This document shows positions 1 to 8,125 of a DNA stretch of 64,000 bases, piece after piece (position 1 is the first letter of the stretch; each line of letters begins with the position of its first letter). The DNA comes from Curtobacterium sp. MCBA15_008 (GTDB lineage Bacteria; Actinomycetota; Actinomycetes; Actinomycetales; Microbacteriaceae): assembly GCF_001865065.1 (NCBI RefSeq), contig NZ_MJGN01000034.1, positions 90,054 to 154,053 of the forward strand, in the 5' to 3' direction. The position numbers and the translations under genes were made by a program. The notes under the pieces were generated by a model. It had not been told where the DNA came from. It worked only from the letters and a program-made list of their open reading frames with translations, and did not search any database.

Positions 1-13
1 CGCGCCTCCAGGC
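1..13. repeat. GCCTCCAGGC palindromic-family arm at left window edge
   Basis: CGCGCCTCCAGGC at the very edge is the right arm of the dispersed element. The matching left arm would lie outside the window. It is 26 bp beyond the permease stop, where a terminator is expected. Confidence 0.65.
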
Positions 14-38
14 GGTCACCCCCACTGCGCGACGCGAC

Positions 39-1238
39 TCACACAGCAGCCAGTGCGGAGGTCGGTGGGATGCGCGCGGCGCGCGCCGCCGGGTAGAGGC
101 CGGACACCCCACCGATGACCACCGTCGCACCGAGCCCGCCGGCGACGGCCCGGAGCGGGATCGCGACCGGCCACCCCTGCCCGAGCGCGAACACGACCGT
201 CACGCCGACACCGATGACGACCCCCGCGATCCCGCCGAGGAACGACAGCAGCAGTGACTCGACCAGGAACTGGTCGCGGATGTTCCGTCGGCGTGCTCCG
301 AGCGCGCGGCGCACCCCGACCTCCGCACGACGTTCGAGCACCGTGATCACCATCGTGTTCGCGACGCCGATGCCGCCGACCAGCAGTGCCACCCCGCCGA
401 TCCCGACGAGCAGCCCCGTGAACGAGTCGTCCGTGGCGTTCTTCGCGGCGAGGGCGTCGGACGGTCGGGTGACACCGACGTCCTGCGGCGATCCCGGCCG
501 GATGCCCGCCGCGAGCACCGTGCGCGCCTGCGCGACCCGCTCCGGATCGACCCGTGCGTACACCGCCGTCGGTGCCCCGTCGAAGCCGAGCCGCTCGGCC
601 AGGCTCCGGGGCACGAACACCTGGTTGTCCAGGTCCCCGGCGAGCTGGATCGACCGCAGCACGCCGACGACCTGGATCCAGCGACCGTCCATCCAGACGC
701 GCGTCTGAGCGCCGGCCCGTTCGATCCCCAGGGCTCGGGCGGCGTCGGCACCGAGCACGACCTGTTCCGGTGCCCCTACCGAGTCGTCGATCCACCGGCC
801 GGACGCGAGTTCGCCGCCGAGGACCGCGGGCACGTCGCCCCACGCCGCCATCACGCCGATCCCCTTCGTCTCGGGGGCCGGGACGAACTCGTTGCGGTAG
901 ACGGCGGCGTCGTCCACCGAGCCCACCGCGGCGGCGGTCTGCACGTCGTCCTGCCGCAGCGCGGACTCGAGCGCGGTGGACGGCAGCGGCGGGGTGTCGC
1001 CGAACCCCTGCGCCTTCGTGGCCGTCAGCACGTTCGTCCCGAGCGCGTCGAGCACCTGGTCGAGCTTCGCCTTGCTCGAGGACGAGATGCCGACGACGGC
1101 GATCATCGCCGCGATGCCGATCGCGATCCCCAGTGCCGAGAGCACGACCCGCCCCGGCCGTGTGCGGAGCCCGAACACCCCGAGCCGGAGGAGGTCCGCG
1201 CCACCGAGCCGAGCACGGACCGCGCGTTCCCCGCTCAC
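39..1238 (-). CDS. MacB-like ABC transporter permease
   Basis: Membrane subunit of a MacB/FtsX-type ABC exporter, 399 residues. After a short arginine-rich start there is one membrane segment near residues 18-38, a roughly 230-residue extracytoplasmic MacB-core-like domain, and three C-terminal membrane segments from about residue 275 onward with the typical FtsX block (GGIGVANTMVITVLERR, then RRALGARRRNIRDQFLVES). The GTG start at 1238 overlaps the ATPase stop (GTGA), so translation is probably coupled. It is the last gene of adaptor-ATPase-permease and would mechanically couple ATP hydrolysis in the cytoplasm to substrate release outside. The substrate cannot be read from the sequence; antimicrobial peptides, cell-envelope lipids or macrolides are the usual classes. 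The family assignment is firm. Confidence 0.9.
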   Translation of the reverse strand: MSGERAVRARLGGADLLRLGVFGLRTRPGRVVLSALGIAIGIAAMIAVVGISSSSKAKLDQVLDALGTNVLTATKAQGFGDTPPLPSTALESALRQDDVQTAAAVGSVDDAAVYRNEFVPAPETKGIGVMAAWGDVPAVLGGELASGRWIDDSVGAPEQVVLGADAARALGIERAGAQTRVWMDGRWIQVVGVLRSIQLAGDLDNQVFVPRSLAERLGFDGAPTAVYARVDPERVAQARTVLAAGIRPGSPQDVGVTRPSDALAAKNATDDSFTGLLVGIGGVALLVGGIGVANTMVITVLERRAEVGVRRALGARRRNIRDQFLVESLLLSFLGGIAGVVIGVGVTVVFALGQGWPVAIPLRAVAGGLGATVVIGGVSGLYPAARAARIPPTSALAAV

Positions 1239-1981
1239 CGTCCACCGCCGATCGCCGCGGCGAGCGCCGCCGCCGTCACCGGGGCCGCACGCGGACCGTC
1301 CGCGTGCGCAGCAGCCGAGTCGTCCTCCACGAGCCCGTCGCGCATCCGGACCCGGCGCGGCAGCGACGCGGCGAGTTCGAGGTCGTGCGTGATCACGAGC
1401 ACCGTGGTGCCGGCGTCGTTGAGCTCCCGGAGGAGGGCCAGGATCGCGGCGCCCGATGCCGAGTCGAGCGCGCCGGTCGGCTCGTCGGCGAGCAGGATCG
1501 TCGGGTCGCCGACGATCGCCCGCGCGATGGCGACACGCTGCTTCTCGCCACCCGAGAGCTGGTTCGGGAGGTGCCCGACCCGGTGACCGAGTCCGACTCG
1601 GCCGAGGGCGTGGACCGCACGACGGTGGCGCTCCCGGCGACCGGTGCCGGCGTAGAGGAGCCCGTCCGCGACGTTCTCCGCCGCGGTGGCCCCGGCCTGC
1701 AGGTGGAAGTGCTGGAACACGAACCCGATGTGCTCGGCGCGGAGCAGGGAGAGCGCGTCGTCCGACATGGTGGCGACGTCGTTGCCGGCGATCGTCACGG
1801 TGCCGTCGGTGGGGCGGTCGAGCGTGCCGACGATGTTGAGCATCGTGGACTTGCCGGAGCCGGACGGGCCGACGACGGCGACGAGCTCGCCGGCGGTCAC
1901 GTCGAGCGTCACGCCGCGGAGCGCCCCGACGTCGCCGTAGGTCTTCGTGACGTCGCGGAGCGACAGGACGGCCCGGCTCAT
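1235..1981 (-). CDS. MacB-type ABC transporter ATPase
   Basis: Cytoplasmic nucleotide-binding subunit of 248 residues. Walker A GPSGSGKST lies at residues 38-46, the signature LSGGEKQR at 142-149, Walker B ILLADEPTG at 162-170 and the H-loop histidine in VITHD near 195. The EPTGALD and HFHLQAG motifs are typical of the MacB/LolD subgroup that pairs with FtsX-like permeases. The ATG at 1981 overlaps the adaptor stop (ATGA), and the stop overlaps the permease start. It ends in an alanine-rich tail of about 35 residues (AAPVTAAALAAA) that LolD-like ATPases usually lack. It works as a dimer with the neighbouring permease. Confidence 0.93.
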   Translation of the reverse strand: MSRAVLSLRDVTKTYGDVGALRGVTLDVTAGELVAVVGPSGSGKSTMLNIVGTLDRPTDGTVTIAGNDVATMSDDALSLLRAEHIGFVFQHFHLQAGATAAENVADGLLYAGTGRRERHRRAVHALGRVGLGHRVGHLPNQLSGGEKQRVAIARAIVGDPTILLADEPTGALDSASGAAILALLRELNDAGTTVLVITHDLELAASLPRRVRMRDGLVEDDSAAAHADGPRAAPVTAAALAAAIGGGR

Positions 1982-3039
1982 CCCGGCACCACCACTCGGT
2001 CGCCCTCGGACACGTGGCCCGAGACCGCGATCCGGCCGTCGGCGGCCAGCCCCGGTCTGACGGCGACCCGCTTCGTGGTGCCGTCCCGCCGTACGACGTC
2101 GACCGCGTAGCCGCCGTCGCCGGTGGCGACCAACGCCGCGACCGGCACGGAGAGCACGTCCTGCTCGGAGGCACCCGCGGCCTCGATCTGGGCGGATGCG
2201 GCCGCGGGCAGCTCGCGGTCGCCGGGGTCGAACGACACCGACACGTCGACCTTCGACGCGGCGTCCTCGCCCGCACTCGGCTGCACGTCCGTGACCTCGC
2301 CGGCCGTCGCCGCACCGGCCCCGTTGACCCGGACCCGCACCGACGTCCCGACGGCGAGCCGCTCGGCGTCCCGCTGCGGGACCGTCGCGAGGACGATCCG
2401 CTTCGTGCCCGTCACGGACAGCACGTCCCCGGAGGCGCGCTGCCCGAGCCTGCCGTCGACCGTCGCCACACGGACGTCGCCGGGGACGAACGCGACGTCC
2501 GCCGCGGTCAGCACGCCGGTGACCTCGTGCCCGCGGTCCCGCTGCCACTGCCGCACGGCGCGCTGGGTCCGGGGACCGAACGTGTCGTCCTGGGCCACGT
2601 CGTACCCGAGCGCCGCGAGGTTCTCGTTGAGCTGCCGGACGTCGGTGCCCCGCTGGCCTCGCTCCAGCGACCGCCAGAGCGGGACCGTCCCGTGCATCGC
2701 CCGGACGCCGCGCTCGTCGACGGCGTACAGGAACTCGTCGCGGTGGATCACCTGACCGGGCTCGGGCAGCCAGGTGAGCGTCCCGGGTGCCGCCCCGGGC
2801 ACACCGCTCGGGATCCCGTAGCCCAGGACGCCGGAGAACACCTTCGAGTCGGTCAGCGCACCCGACGTCACGACCGATATGTGCCGTCCGCTCCCCGTGG
2901 TCTCCGCCGCCGTCTCCGCCGCGGCCGACGACGCCGACCCCTGCGGCGCGAGGACGGACCACGTGCCCACACCGGCGGCGAGGACGGCGAGCAGGCAGAC
3001 GCCGGCCGTCAGGGTCCGGCGTCGCGCCCGGGCGCTCAT
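1978..3039 (-). CDS. Secreted peptidoglycan-binding / HlyD-like efflux adaptor
   Basis: A 353-residue envelope protein with an N-terminal signal-anchor (LTAGVCLLAVLAAGVGTW, about residues 10-27). A peptidoglycan-binding domain of the PG_binding_1 type follows at about residues 127-185 (RGTDVRQLNENLAALGYD, then FGPRTQRAVRQWQ). The beta-rich C-terminal half resembles HlyD/MacA membrane-fusion adaptors (SVRVRVNGAGAATAGEVTDV, then LSVPVAALVATGDGGYAV). Actinobacterial MacA-like partners commonly have this architecture. The stop overlaps the ATPase start. The ATG at 3039 was chosen because the hydrophobic anchor begins about ten residues later; its ribosome-binding site is weak. It probably links the MacB-like exporter to the cell wall. 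Confidence 0.82.
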   Translation of the reverse strand: MSARARRRTLTAGVCLLAVLAAGVGTWSVLAPQGSASSAAAETAAETTGSGRHISVVTSGALTDSKVFSGVLGYGIPSGVPGAAPGTLTWLPEPGQVIHRDEFLYAVDERGVRAMHGTVPLWRSLERGQRGTDVRQLNENLAALGYDVAQDDTFGPRTQRAVRQWQRDRGHEVTGVLTAADVAFVPGDVRVATVDGRLGQRASGDVLSVTGTKRIVLATVPQRDAERLAVGTSVRVRVNGAGAATAGEVTDVQPSAGEDAASKVDVSVSFDPGDRELPAAASAQIEAAGASEQDVLSVPVAALVATGDGGYAVDVVRRDGTTKRVAVRPGLAADGRIAVSGHVSEGDRVVVPG

Positions 3040-3184
3040 CGCCCGACCGCCGATCCGAGCTGCGGCGAGTGCGCGGTCCGGACGAGCGGACCGGTCCGGG
3101 TGGAGGGTGACACGGTGGTGGGGGTGTGGTTCTGCATGTCCCCAGCACACCGCTCGGCCTGTTTCGCCTCCCGCACGCGCCGCG
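3040..3184 (-). promoter_or_regulatory. Gap between kinase gene and ABC efflux operon (probable promoter)
   Basis: These 145 bp separate the kinase stop from the adaptor start, whereas the flanking genes are tightly packed. Reading toward the adaptor, the repeated GTTTCGTCGG and GCGAAACAGG segments are candidate recognition half-sites for the neighbouring response regulator. No clear -35/-10 pair or terminator hairpin was recognised, so the promoter is inferred from the layout only. Confidence 0.35.
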
Positions 3185-4411
3185 TTACCCCGACGAAACG
3201 TCGACGCGCAGGCCCCCACCGGCACGCGAGACGACCTCGAGCCGCCAGCCGTGTGCCTGCACGATGGAGGCGACGATCGACAGCCCGAGTCCGCTGTGCC
3301 GACCGGTGGACGGGGCTCCCGGGCAGCGTCGGAACGGCTCGACCAGGAGCGCCGCCACGTCCTCCGGCACCACGGGGCCGGAGTTCTCCACCGAGAACCC
3401 GTCCGCCCTGGTGTCCACGCGGACGAACCCGCCCGGGTGGTTGTACTCGACGGCGTTGCCGACCAGGTTGACGAACAGTTGGCGGACGAGCGTCGGCTCG
3501 CCCGTGATCGCGGGACTGCCTGGAGGCGCGGGGCTGCCGTCGAGCGAGAGCGACACGCCCGCCTCGTCTGCGCGTCCGGCGGCTCCCGCAACGATCTCGC
3601 CGGCGAGCCAGGCGAAGTCGATCGGAGTCCCGACGCCCGCGAGCCCGCGGTCCGCCTCGGCGAGCACGAGCAACGAGTCGACCAGGTGTTCCGTCCGTCG
3701 GTTCTGTTCGAGGAGCTCGTCGCGCACGCTCCGCACGTCGACGGGGTCGGCGGCGTCGTGGAGTCCGATCTGCACCGCTGCGCGCTGGACGGCGAGCGGC
3801 GTCCGCAACTCGTGGGAGGCCTGCGCCACGAACCGTCGCTGGCTCTCGAACGCGGTCTGCAGCCGGTCGAGCAGGTCGTCGACGGTGCCGGACAGTCGTC
3901 GGAGCTCGTCGTCGGGGCCGTCGAGGGCGATGCGCTCGTGGAGGTTCGACGCACTGATCCGGTTCGCCGTCGCCGTGATCCGGTCGATGGGGCGGAGCAT
4001 CCGTCGGCTGACGAGCCACCCCACCCCGCCGGCGACGATGCCGGCGCCGGCGATGCCGATCGCGGACCACTGCCACTGCTGGTCGGCGACGACGCGGGCG
4101 ACGGTCCCGTCCGGATCGGCGGCCCCGGCGCGACCAAGAAGGTCCGCGGCCCCGGCGTCACCCGGAAGGTCCGCGGCCCCGGCGCGGCCCGGACGCGTCT
4201 CGGTGGCAGCAGGCGGAACGGTCGCGGAGAACGACGGTCGACCGCTCAACCCGTCGAGTTCGGTGGAGGCACCGAGCGCCACGCCGATCCCGGCCTGGGA
4301 CATCAGGTTCGAGAAGACGACCACGCCGGCGGCGAGGACCATCGCCGCGAACGCGAACACCAGCGCCGTCCGGCTCCGGATGCTCCAGGTCCGCGACCGG
4401 ACCGGGTTCAC
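3185..4411 (-). CDS. Two-component sensor histidine kinase
   Basis: A 408-residue membrane kinase. The first membrane segment is at about residues 14-36, an extracytoplasmic loop runs to about 113, and a second segment at 116-136 is followed by a HAMP region. The phosphoacceptor is His200 in ASHELRTPL, and the ATPase domain shows NLVGNAVEYN (N box) and HSGLGLSIV (G box). The extracytoplasmic loop contains a 9-residue tandem repeat (GAADLPG, GAADLLG, GAADPDG). An APPG insertion before the N box is encoded by the GCCTGGAGGCGCGG repeat at 3518-3531. The gene starts with GTG at 4411, 5 bp after the regulator stop, so the two are co-transcribed. Downstream lies the MacB-like exporter, suggesting an envelope-stress or antimicrobial sensing circuit; the signal is unknown. 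Confidence 0.92.
   Translation of the reverse strand: MNPVRSRTWSIRSRTALVFAFAAMVLAAGVVVFSNLMSQAGIGVALGASTELDGLSGRPSFSATVPPAATETRPGRAGAADLPGDAGAADLLGRAGAADPDGTVARVVADQQWQWSAIGIAGAGIVAGGVGWLVSRRMLRPIDRITATANRISASNLHERIALDGPDDELRRLSGTVDDLLDRLQTAFESQRRFVAQASHELRTPLAVQRAAVQIGLHDAADPVDVRSVRDELLEQNRRTEHLVDSLLVLAEADRGLAGVGTPIDFAWLAGEIVAGAAGRADEAGVSLSLDGSPAPPGSPAITGEPTLVRQLFVNLVGNAVEYNHPGGFVRVDTRADGFSVENSGPVVPEDVAALLVEPFRRCPGAPSTGRHSGLGLSIVASIVQAHGWRLEVVSRAGGGLRVDVSSG
3518..3531. repeat. GCCTGGAGGC palindromic-family half-site inside the kinase gene
   Basis: The sequence GCCTGGAGGCGCGG matches the dispersed element seen elsewhere in the window. It lies in frame in the kinase ATPase domain, where it encodes part of an APPG-containing linker ahead of the conserved N box. 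Confidence 0.7.
4115..4195. repeat. Three 27-bp imperfect tandem repeats in the sensor domain
   Basis: Three consecutive 27-bp units (4115-4141, 4142-4168, 4169-4195) share the core GCGGCCCCGGCG. They keep the reading frame and encode three 9-residue units in the extracytoplasmic loop of the kinase. Confidence 0.85.
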
Positions 4412-4416
4412 AACGC

Positions 4417-5061
4417 TTAGCCCGTGCCCGGCACCGTCCGGATCGGATCCGGTTCGCCGAGCTTCCGCCGGAGCTTCGACATCGTGACCCGCACGGCAGC
4501 GGTGAACGGGTCGATGTTCATGTCCCAGACCTTCTCGAGCAGTTCCTCCGCGGACACGATGCGTCCGTCGGCGCGGAGCAGGGTCTCGAGGACGCCGAGC
4601 TCCTTCGACGTGAGGTCGAGCGGTCGGCCGTCCCGGGTCGCCATCCGCCGGTTGGTGTCGACGACGATCCCGGCACGCTCGAGGACCGGAGCGACGGGGG
4701 CGACACTGCGTCGGCCGAGCGCGCGGACCCGTGCGACGAGCTCCGGGTACTCGAACGGCTTGGCGAGGTAGTCGTCCGCGCCGAGCTCGAGGCCGTTCAC
4801 CCGATCGGTCAGCGTGGTCGCCGCCGTGAGCATGATGATCCGGGTGAGGCTGCCTCGTGCTGCGAGCCCGCGGGCGACCTCGTCGCCGTGCAGCCCCGGT
4901 ACGTCACGGTCGAGCACGACGACGTCGTAGTCGTTCACGGCGAGGAGCTCGTCGGCGTGGTCCCCGCGGTACGCCACGTCGACCGCCATGTCCTGCCGCG
5001 TCAGACCCCGCGCGACGAGGTCCGCCAGGGCGATCTCGTCGTCCACCACCAGTACTCGCAT
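4417..5061 (-). CDS. OmpR/PhoB-family response regulator
   Basis: A 214-residue cytoplasmic regulator with an N-terminal receiver domain and a C-terminal winged-helix DNA-binding domain. Acidic pocket residues are in VDDE near 7-9, the phosphoacceptor is Asp51 in VVVLDRDVPGLHG, and Lys101 is in AKPFEYPELVARV. The output domain (residues about 125-214) has the LTSKELGVLETLL and AVRVTMSKLRRKLG segments of the OmpR class. The ATG at 5061 begins directly at MRVLVVDDE, the usual family start, although the frame stays open further upstream. It is transcribed with the kinase and is expected to control the efflux operon, possibly also its own promoter through the ATGCA/TGCAT inverted repeat at the start codon. 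Confidence 0.95.
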   Translation of the reverse strand: MRVLVVDDEIALADLVARGLTRQDMAVDVAYRGDHADELLAVNDYDVVVLDRDVPGLHGDEVARGLAARGSLTRIIMLTAATTLTDRVNGLELGADDYLAKPFEYPELVARVRALGRRSVAPVAPVLERAGIVVDTNRRMATRDGRPLDLTSKELGVLETLLRADGRIVSAEELLEKVWDMNIDPFTAAVRVTMSKLRRKLGEPDPIRTVPGTG

Positions 5062-5074
5062 GCATGTATTGCAT
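5060..5074. promoter_or_regulatory. Inverted repeat ATGCA-N5-TGCAT at response regulator start
   Basis: ATGCA (5060-5064) and TGCAT (5070-5074) form a short inverted repeat overlapping the regulator start codon, in an AT-richer patch than its surroundings. It could be an autoregulatory operator; this is only a pattern-based guess. Confidence 0.3.
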
Positions 5075-5083
5075 ACCAGATGT

Positions 5084-5206
5084 CTAAGAGACGGCTGGGT
5101 CCACACGGACGACGCCGGCCGCTTCGTCGAGGCGGATCACGAACTCGACGCCGCCGGATCCCGGGACGACGGCGAGCGGGACGGTTTCGGTGCTGAGGTG
5201 GTCCAT
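5084..5206 (-). CDS. Small 40-residue hypothetical protein
   Basis: A short open frame reading MDHLSTETVPLAV at the N-terminus and VVRVDPAVS at the end, 40 residues. Its composition (alternating hydrophobic and charged residues, VEFVIRLDE) looks like a beta-strand-rich peptide rather than random GC-rich frame. It lies just upstream of the response regulator on the same strand, with its stop 22 bp before that start. No Shine-Dalgarno is obvious, and its start lies next to a CCCCGAG/CTCGGGG palindrome at 5208-5222. It could be a real small protein or leader of the two-component operon. No family was recognised. Confidence 0.45.
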   Translation of the reverse strand: MDHLSTETVPLAVVPGSGGVEFVIRLDEAAGVVRVDPAVS

Positions 5207-5207
5207 G

Positions 5208-5222
5208 CCCCGAGTCTCGGGG
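5208..5222. promoter_or_regulatory. Perfect 15-bp palindrome CCCCGAGTCTCGGGG
   Basis: Seven-base arms around a single central base, between the DUF2231 stop and the small-protein start on the minus strand. It could be an operator or the stem of a short terminator for the DUF2231 gene. Confidence 0.4.
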
Positions 5223-5260
5223 CACGGGTGTTTCGCCGCCGTAACCCCGAGGGTGGTGCC

Positions 5261-5815
5261 TCAGGCGTCGAAGGGGACCTCACCGCTGCGGCTGACACCC
5301 GCACGCTGCCGGTACGCCAGGTGTCCGCCGAGGTATCCCCCGACCCCCACGACCGCGAGTCCCGCGTACCCGAGGAGCTTGCCGGCGCCGTGGTTCCCGC
5401 GCTTCCGCTGCATCCACGACAGGCCGTACAGCGAGATGCCCACCCAGTTGACGGCCTGGTGCACCCAGCCGGTGCGGAGCTGCTCACGGTCGAGTTCTGA
5501 CCAGTCGACGTACCCGGCGACGGTCGCGCTGCCGGAGGACACGAGCCCCACACCGACGAGGGTCTTCGCGGCCTTCGCGTTGCCCTTGCCGCCGATCGTG
5601 TCGAGCACGGCGGCCGAGATCCACGCACCGAGCGGCACCTGCACCATCAGCGGGTGCAGCGGGTGCCCGAACGGCACGCCGTGCAGCAGCTGTCGCAGCG
5701 CCTTCGGCTTCGCGAGGGCGTTGACGACGGACCGGTCGATGTCGACCGCCTTGTCGAGCACGCTCGCGTGTTCGACGGACTCGGTGAGGCGACGGATCAG
5801 GGGCAGCTCAGGCAT
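5261..5815 (-). CDS. DUF2231 membrane protein
   Basis: A 184-residue integral membrane protein. The hallmark GHPLHPLMVQVPLGAW lies at about residues 50-65 and marks the first membrane helix of DUF2231. Further helices cover about residues 84-103 (TLVGVGLVSSGSATVAGYVDW), 118-132 and 146-165. The N-terminal 40 residues are charged and helical (ESVEHASVLDKAVDIDR). The family is widespread in actinobacteria and has no assigned biochemical activity; some members sit near heme or redox proteins, which is not the case here. The ATG at 5815 fits the usual family length. It is probably monocistronic, following the clpB terminator hairpin. Confidence 0.85.
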   Translation of the reverse strand: MPELPLIRRLTESVEHASVLDKAVDIDRSVVNALAKPKALRQLLHGVPFGHPLHPLMVQVPLGAWISAAVLDTIGGKGNAKAAKTLVGVGLVSSGSATVAGYVDWSELDREQLRTGWVHQAVNWVGISLYGLSWMQRKRGNHGAGKLLGYAGLAVVGVGGYLGGHLAYRQRAGVSRSGEVPFDA

Positions 5816-5829
5816 GCCCTGGACAGTAG

Positions 5830-5878
5830 GCCTGGAGGCGGTGCACCGGTCCCAGGGATGGGTGCACCGCCTCCAGGC
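5830..5878. terminator. 18-bp-arm hairpin built from GCCTGGAGGC palindromic element
   Basis: The arms GCCTGGAGGCGGTGCACC (5830-5847) and its exact complement (5861-5878) enclose a 13-nt loop. The hairpin lies 21 bp beyond the clpB stop on the transcribed strand, so it probably terminates clpB. It has no clear U-tract. It is one of the fully paired copies of the dispersed element. Confidence 0.75.
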
Positions 5879-5898
5879 AGTGCCGTTCAGGGCGTCCG

Positions 5899-8067
5899 CT
5901 ACTCCTCGACGATCTCCGCCAGTTCGAACGGTTCGACCGTCAGCTCGTCGCCGCCTGCGGCGACGTCGACGCGGACGGTGTCACCGTCGCGCACCTCACC
6001 GGACAGGATCGCGCGGGCCAGCCGGTCGTCGATCTGCCGCTGCATGAGCCGGCGGAGCGGGCGCGCGCCGTACACCGGGTCGTACCCGCGCTCGGCGAGC
6101 CAGCTCCGGGCGTCCGGCGTGACCGCCAGCTCCAGCCGACGGTCGGTCAGGCGGCGTGCGAGACGGTCGACGTAGAGGGAGACGATCTGGCCGAGGTCCT
6201 CCTCCGTCAGCGCCTGGAACACCACGATGTCGTCGAGCCGGTTGATGAACTCCGGCCGGAACGCCTGCTGCACCAGCTCGCGGACGGCCTCTTCGCGCTG
6301 GACGTCACTCAGGGACTGGTCGGTCATGAACTGCGAACCGAGGTTCGACGTCAGGATCAGGATGGTGTTCCGGAAGTCGACCGTCCGGCCCTGCCCGTCG
6401 GTCAGGCGCCCGTCGTCGAGCACCTGCAGCAGCACGTCGAAGACCTCGGGGTGCGCCTTCTCGATCTCGTCCAGCAGGACCACGGAGTACGGGCGACGGC
6501 GGACGGTCTCGGTGAGCTGCCCACCGGCCTCGTAGCCGACGTACCCGGGCGGGGCGCCGATGAGCCGCGCGACCGAGTGCTTCTCGCCGTACTCGCTCAT
6601 GTCGATGCGGACGAGGGCCTTCTCGTCGTCGAACAGGAACTCGGCGAGCGCCTTGGCCAGCTCGGTCTTGCCGACACCGGTGGGGCCGAGGAACAGGAAC
6701 GAGCCCGTCGGACGGTCCGGGTCGGAGATGCCGGCGCGGGTGCGACGGACGGCCTCGGACACGGTCGACACCGCGGTGCGCTGCCCGATGATCCGGCGAC
6801 CGAGCTCGTTCTCGAGGTGCAGGAGCTTCTCGGTCTCACCCTGCAGCAGCCGCCCGAGCGGGATGCCCGTCCACTGCGCGATCACGGCGGCGATGTCCTC
6901 GTCGGTGACGCTGTCGTTCACCATCCGGTCGGCGGACTCGGCCTGCTCGGCGGCGGCGAGCTCGGCCTCGATGCGCGGCTTCTCGCTGTACTCGATCCGC
7001 GAGACGAGCTCGTAGTCGGCCTCACGCTGGGCACGCTGCGACCGCATGTTGAGCTCGTCGAGCTGCTGCTTGAGCTCGCCGATCCGGTTCAGGCTCGCGC
7101 GCTCGGCCTGCCAGCGCTGCTCGAGCTCGCCGAGTCGTTCCTCGCGCGTGTGCAGTTCGTTCCGCAGGGTCTCGAGACGGGCCTTCGAGGCGTCGTCCTT
7201 CTCCTGCTTGAGCGCGAACTCCTCGACGCGCAGGCGGTCGACGTTCCGCTTCAGCTCGTCGATCTCGACCGGGCTGGAGTCGATCTCCATGCGGAGCCGG
7301 CTGGCGGCCTCGTCGATGAGGTCGATGGCCTTGTCGGGCAGCTGGCGGCCGGAGATGTACCGGTTCGACAGGCTCGACGCGGCGACGAGCGCGGAGTCGT
7401 TGATCGTCACCTTGTGGTGCGCCTCGTAGCGCTCCTTCAGGCCGCGGAGGATCGCCACGGTGTCCTCGACGCTCGGCTCGCCGACGAAGACCTGCTGGAA
7501 GCGTCGTTCGAGGGCGGCGTCCTTCTCGATGTACTCGCGGTACTCGTCGAGCGTCGTCGCCCCGATGAGCCGCAGTTCGCCGCGCGCCAGCATCGGCTTG
7601 AGCATGTTCGACGCCGCGACGGAGCCCTCGCCGCCACCCGCGCCCATGAGCGTGTGCAGCTCGTCGATGAACGTGATGACCTGCCCGTCGGAGTCGTTGA
7701 TCTCCTTGAGCACGGCCTTGAGCCGCTCCTCGAACTCGCCGCGGTACTTCGCGCCGGCGATGAGCGCGGACATGTCGAGCGACACGAGGCGCTTGTCCTT
7801 GAGGGAGTCGGCGACGTCGCCCGCGATGATGCGCTGGGCGAGTCCCTCGACGACGGCGGTCTTGCCGACGCCGGGTTCCCCGATGAGCACGGGGTTGTTC
7901 TTGGTGCGGCGCGTCAGCACCTGGCTGACGCGCCGGATCTCGGCGTCGCGACCGATCACCGGGTCGAGCTTGCCGCTGCGGGCGATCTCGGTGAGGTCGA
8001 CGCCGTATTGCTCGAGGGCGGTCTTCTGTCGCTCTTGCGAGTCAGGAGCGCCCTGGAGGTTCGCCAT
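5899..8067 (-). CDS. clpB: ClpB-type disaggregase lacking the N-terminal domain
   Basis: A 722-residue AAA+ disaggregase that extracts polypeptides from aggregates together with DnaK. It has NBD1 with Walker A GEPGVGKT (63-70), a coiled-coil M domain (about residues 265-390, rich in Glu, Arg and Leu), and NBD2 with GPTGVGKTE and the pore-loop GYVGYEAGG. Canonical ClpB is about 860 residues. Here the first 140 or so, the substrate-binding Clp N domain, are absent and the protein starts right before NBD1 ([14 protein letters not shown]). The ATG at 8067 has AAAGGA at the expected distance, and the stretch upstream holds a HAIR operator rather than coding sequence. So this is a genuine short form, not a wrong start. 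It belongs to the HspR heat-shock regulon. Confidence 0.95.
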   Translation of the reverse strand: MANLQGAPDSQERQKTALEQYGVDLTEIARSGKLDPVIGRDAEIRRVSQVLTRRTKNNPVLIGEPGVGKTAVVEGLAQRIIAGDVADSLKDKRLVSLDMSALIAGAKYRGEFEERLKAVLKEINDSDGQVITFIDELHTLMGAGGGEGSVAASNMLKPMLARGELRLIGATTLDEYREYIEKDAALERRFQQVFVGEPSVEDTVAILRGLKERYEAHHKVTINDSALVAASSLSNRYISGRQLPDKAIDLIDEAASRLRMEIDSSPVEIDELKRNVDRLRVEEFALKQEKDDASKARLETLRNELHTREERLGELEQRWQAERASLNRIGELKQQLDELNMRSQRAQREADYELVSRIEYSEKPRIEAELAAAEQAESADRMVNDSVTDEDIAAVIAQWTGIPLGRLLQGETEKLLHLENELGRRIIGQRTAVSTVSEAVRRTRAGISDPDRPTGSFLFLGPTGVGKTELAKALAEFLFDDEKALVRIDMSEYGEKHSVARLIGAPPGYVGYEAGGQLTETVRRRPYSVVLLDEIEKAHPEVFDVLLQVLDDGRLTDGQGRTVDFRNTILILTSNLGSQFMTDQSLSDVQREEAVRELVQQAFRPEFINRLDDIVVFQALTEEDLGQIVSLYVDRLARRLTDRRLELAVTPDARSWLAERGYDPVYGARPLRRLMQRQIDDRLARAILSGEVRDGDTVRVDVAAGGDELTVEPFELAEIVEE

Positions 8068-8103
8068 GCGTTCCGTCCTTTCGTTGCGATGGTCGTTCGG
8101 CTG

Positions 8104-8124
8104 GTTGAGCCAGCCTGACTCAAG
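8104..8124. promoter_or_regulatory. HAIR operator (HspR site) upstream of clpB
   Basis: TTGAG (8105-8109) and CTCAA (8119-8123) are separated by 9 bp, matching the HspR inverted repeat CTTGAGT-N7-ACTCAAG with the outer G of the right half intact. It lies 37 bp upstream of the clpB start and overlaps nothing but the 5' leader. Confidence 0.85.
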
Positions 8125-8125
8125 T

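Noticed and set aside
39-2315. Possible fusion of ABC permease with upstream sequence as one 758-residue protein
   Set aside because: The permease has its own GTG start overlapping the ATPase stop; the upstream part is the ATPase in a different frame.
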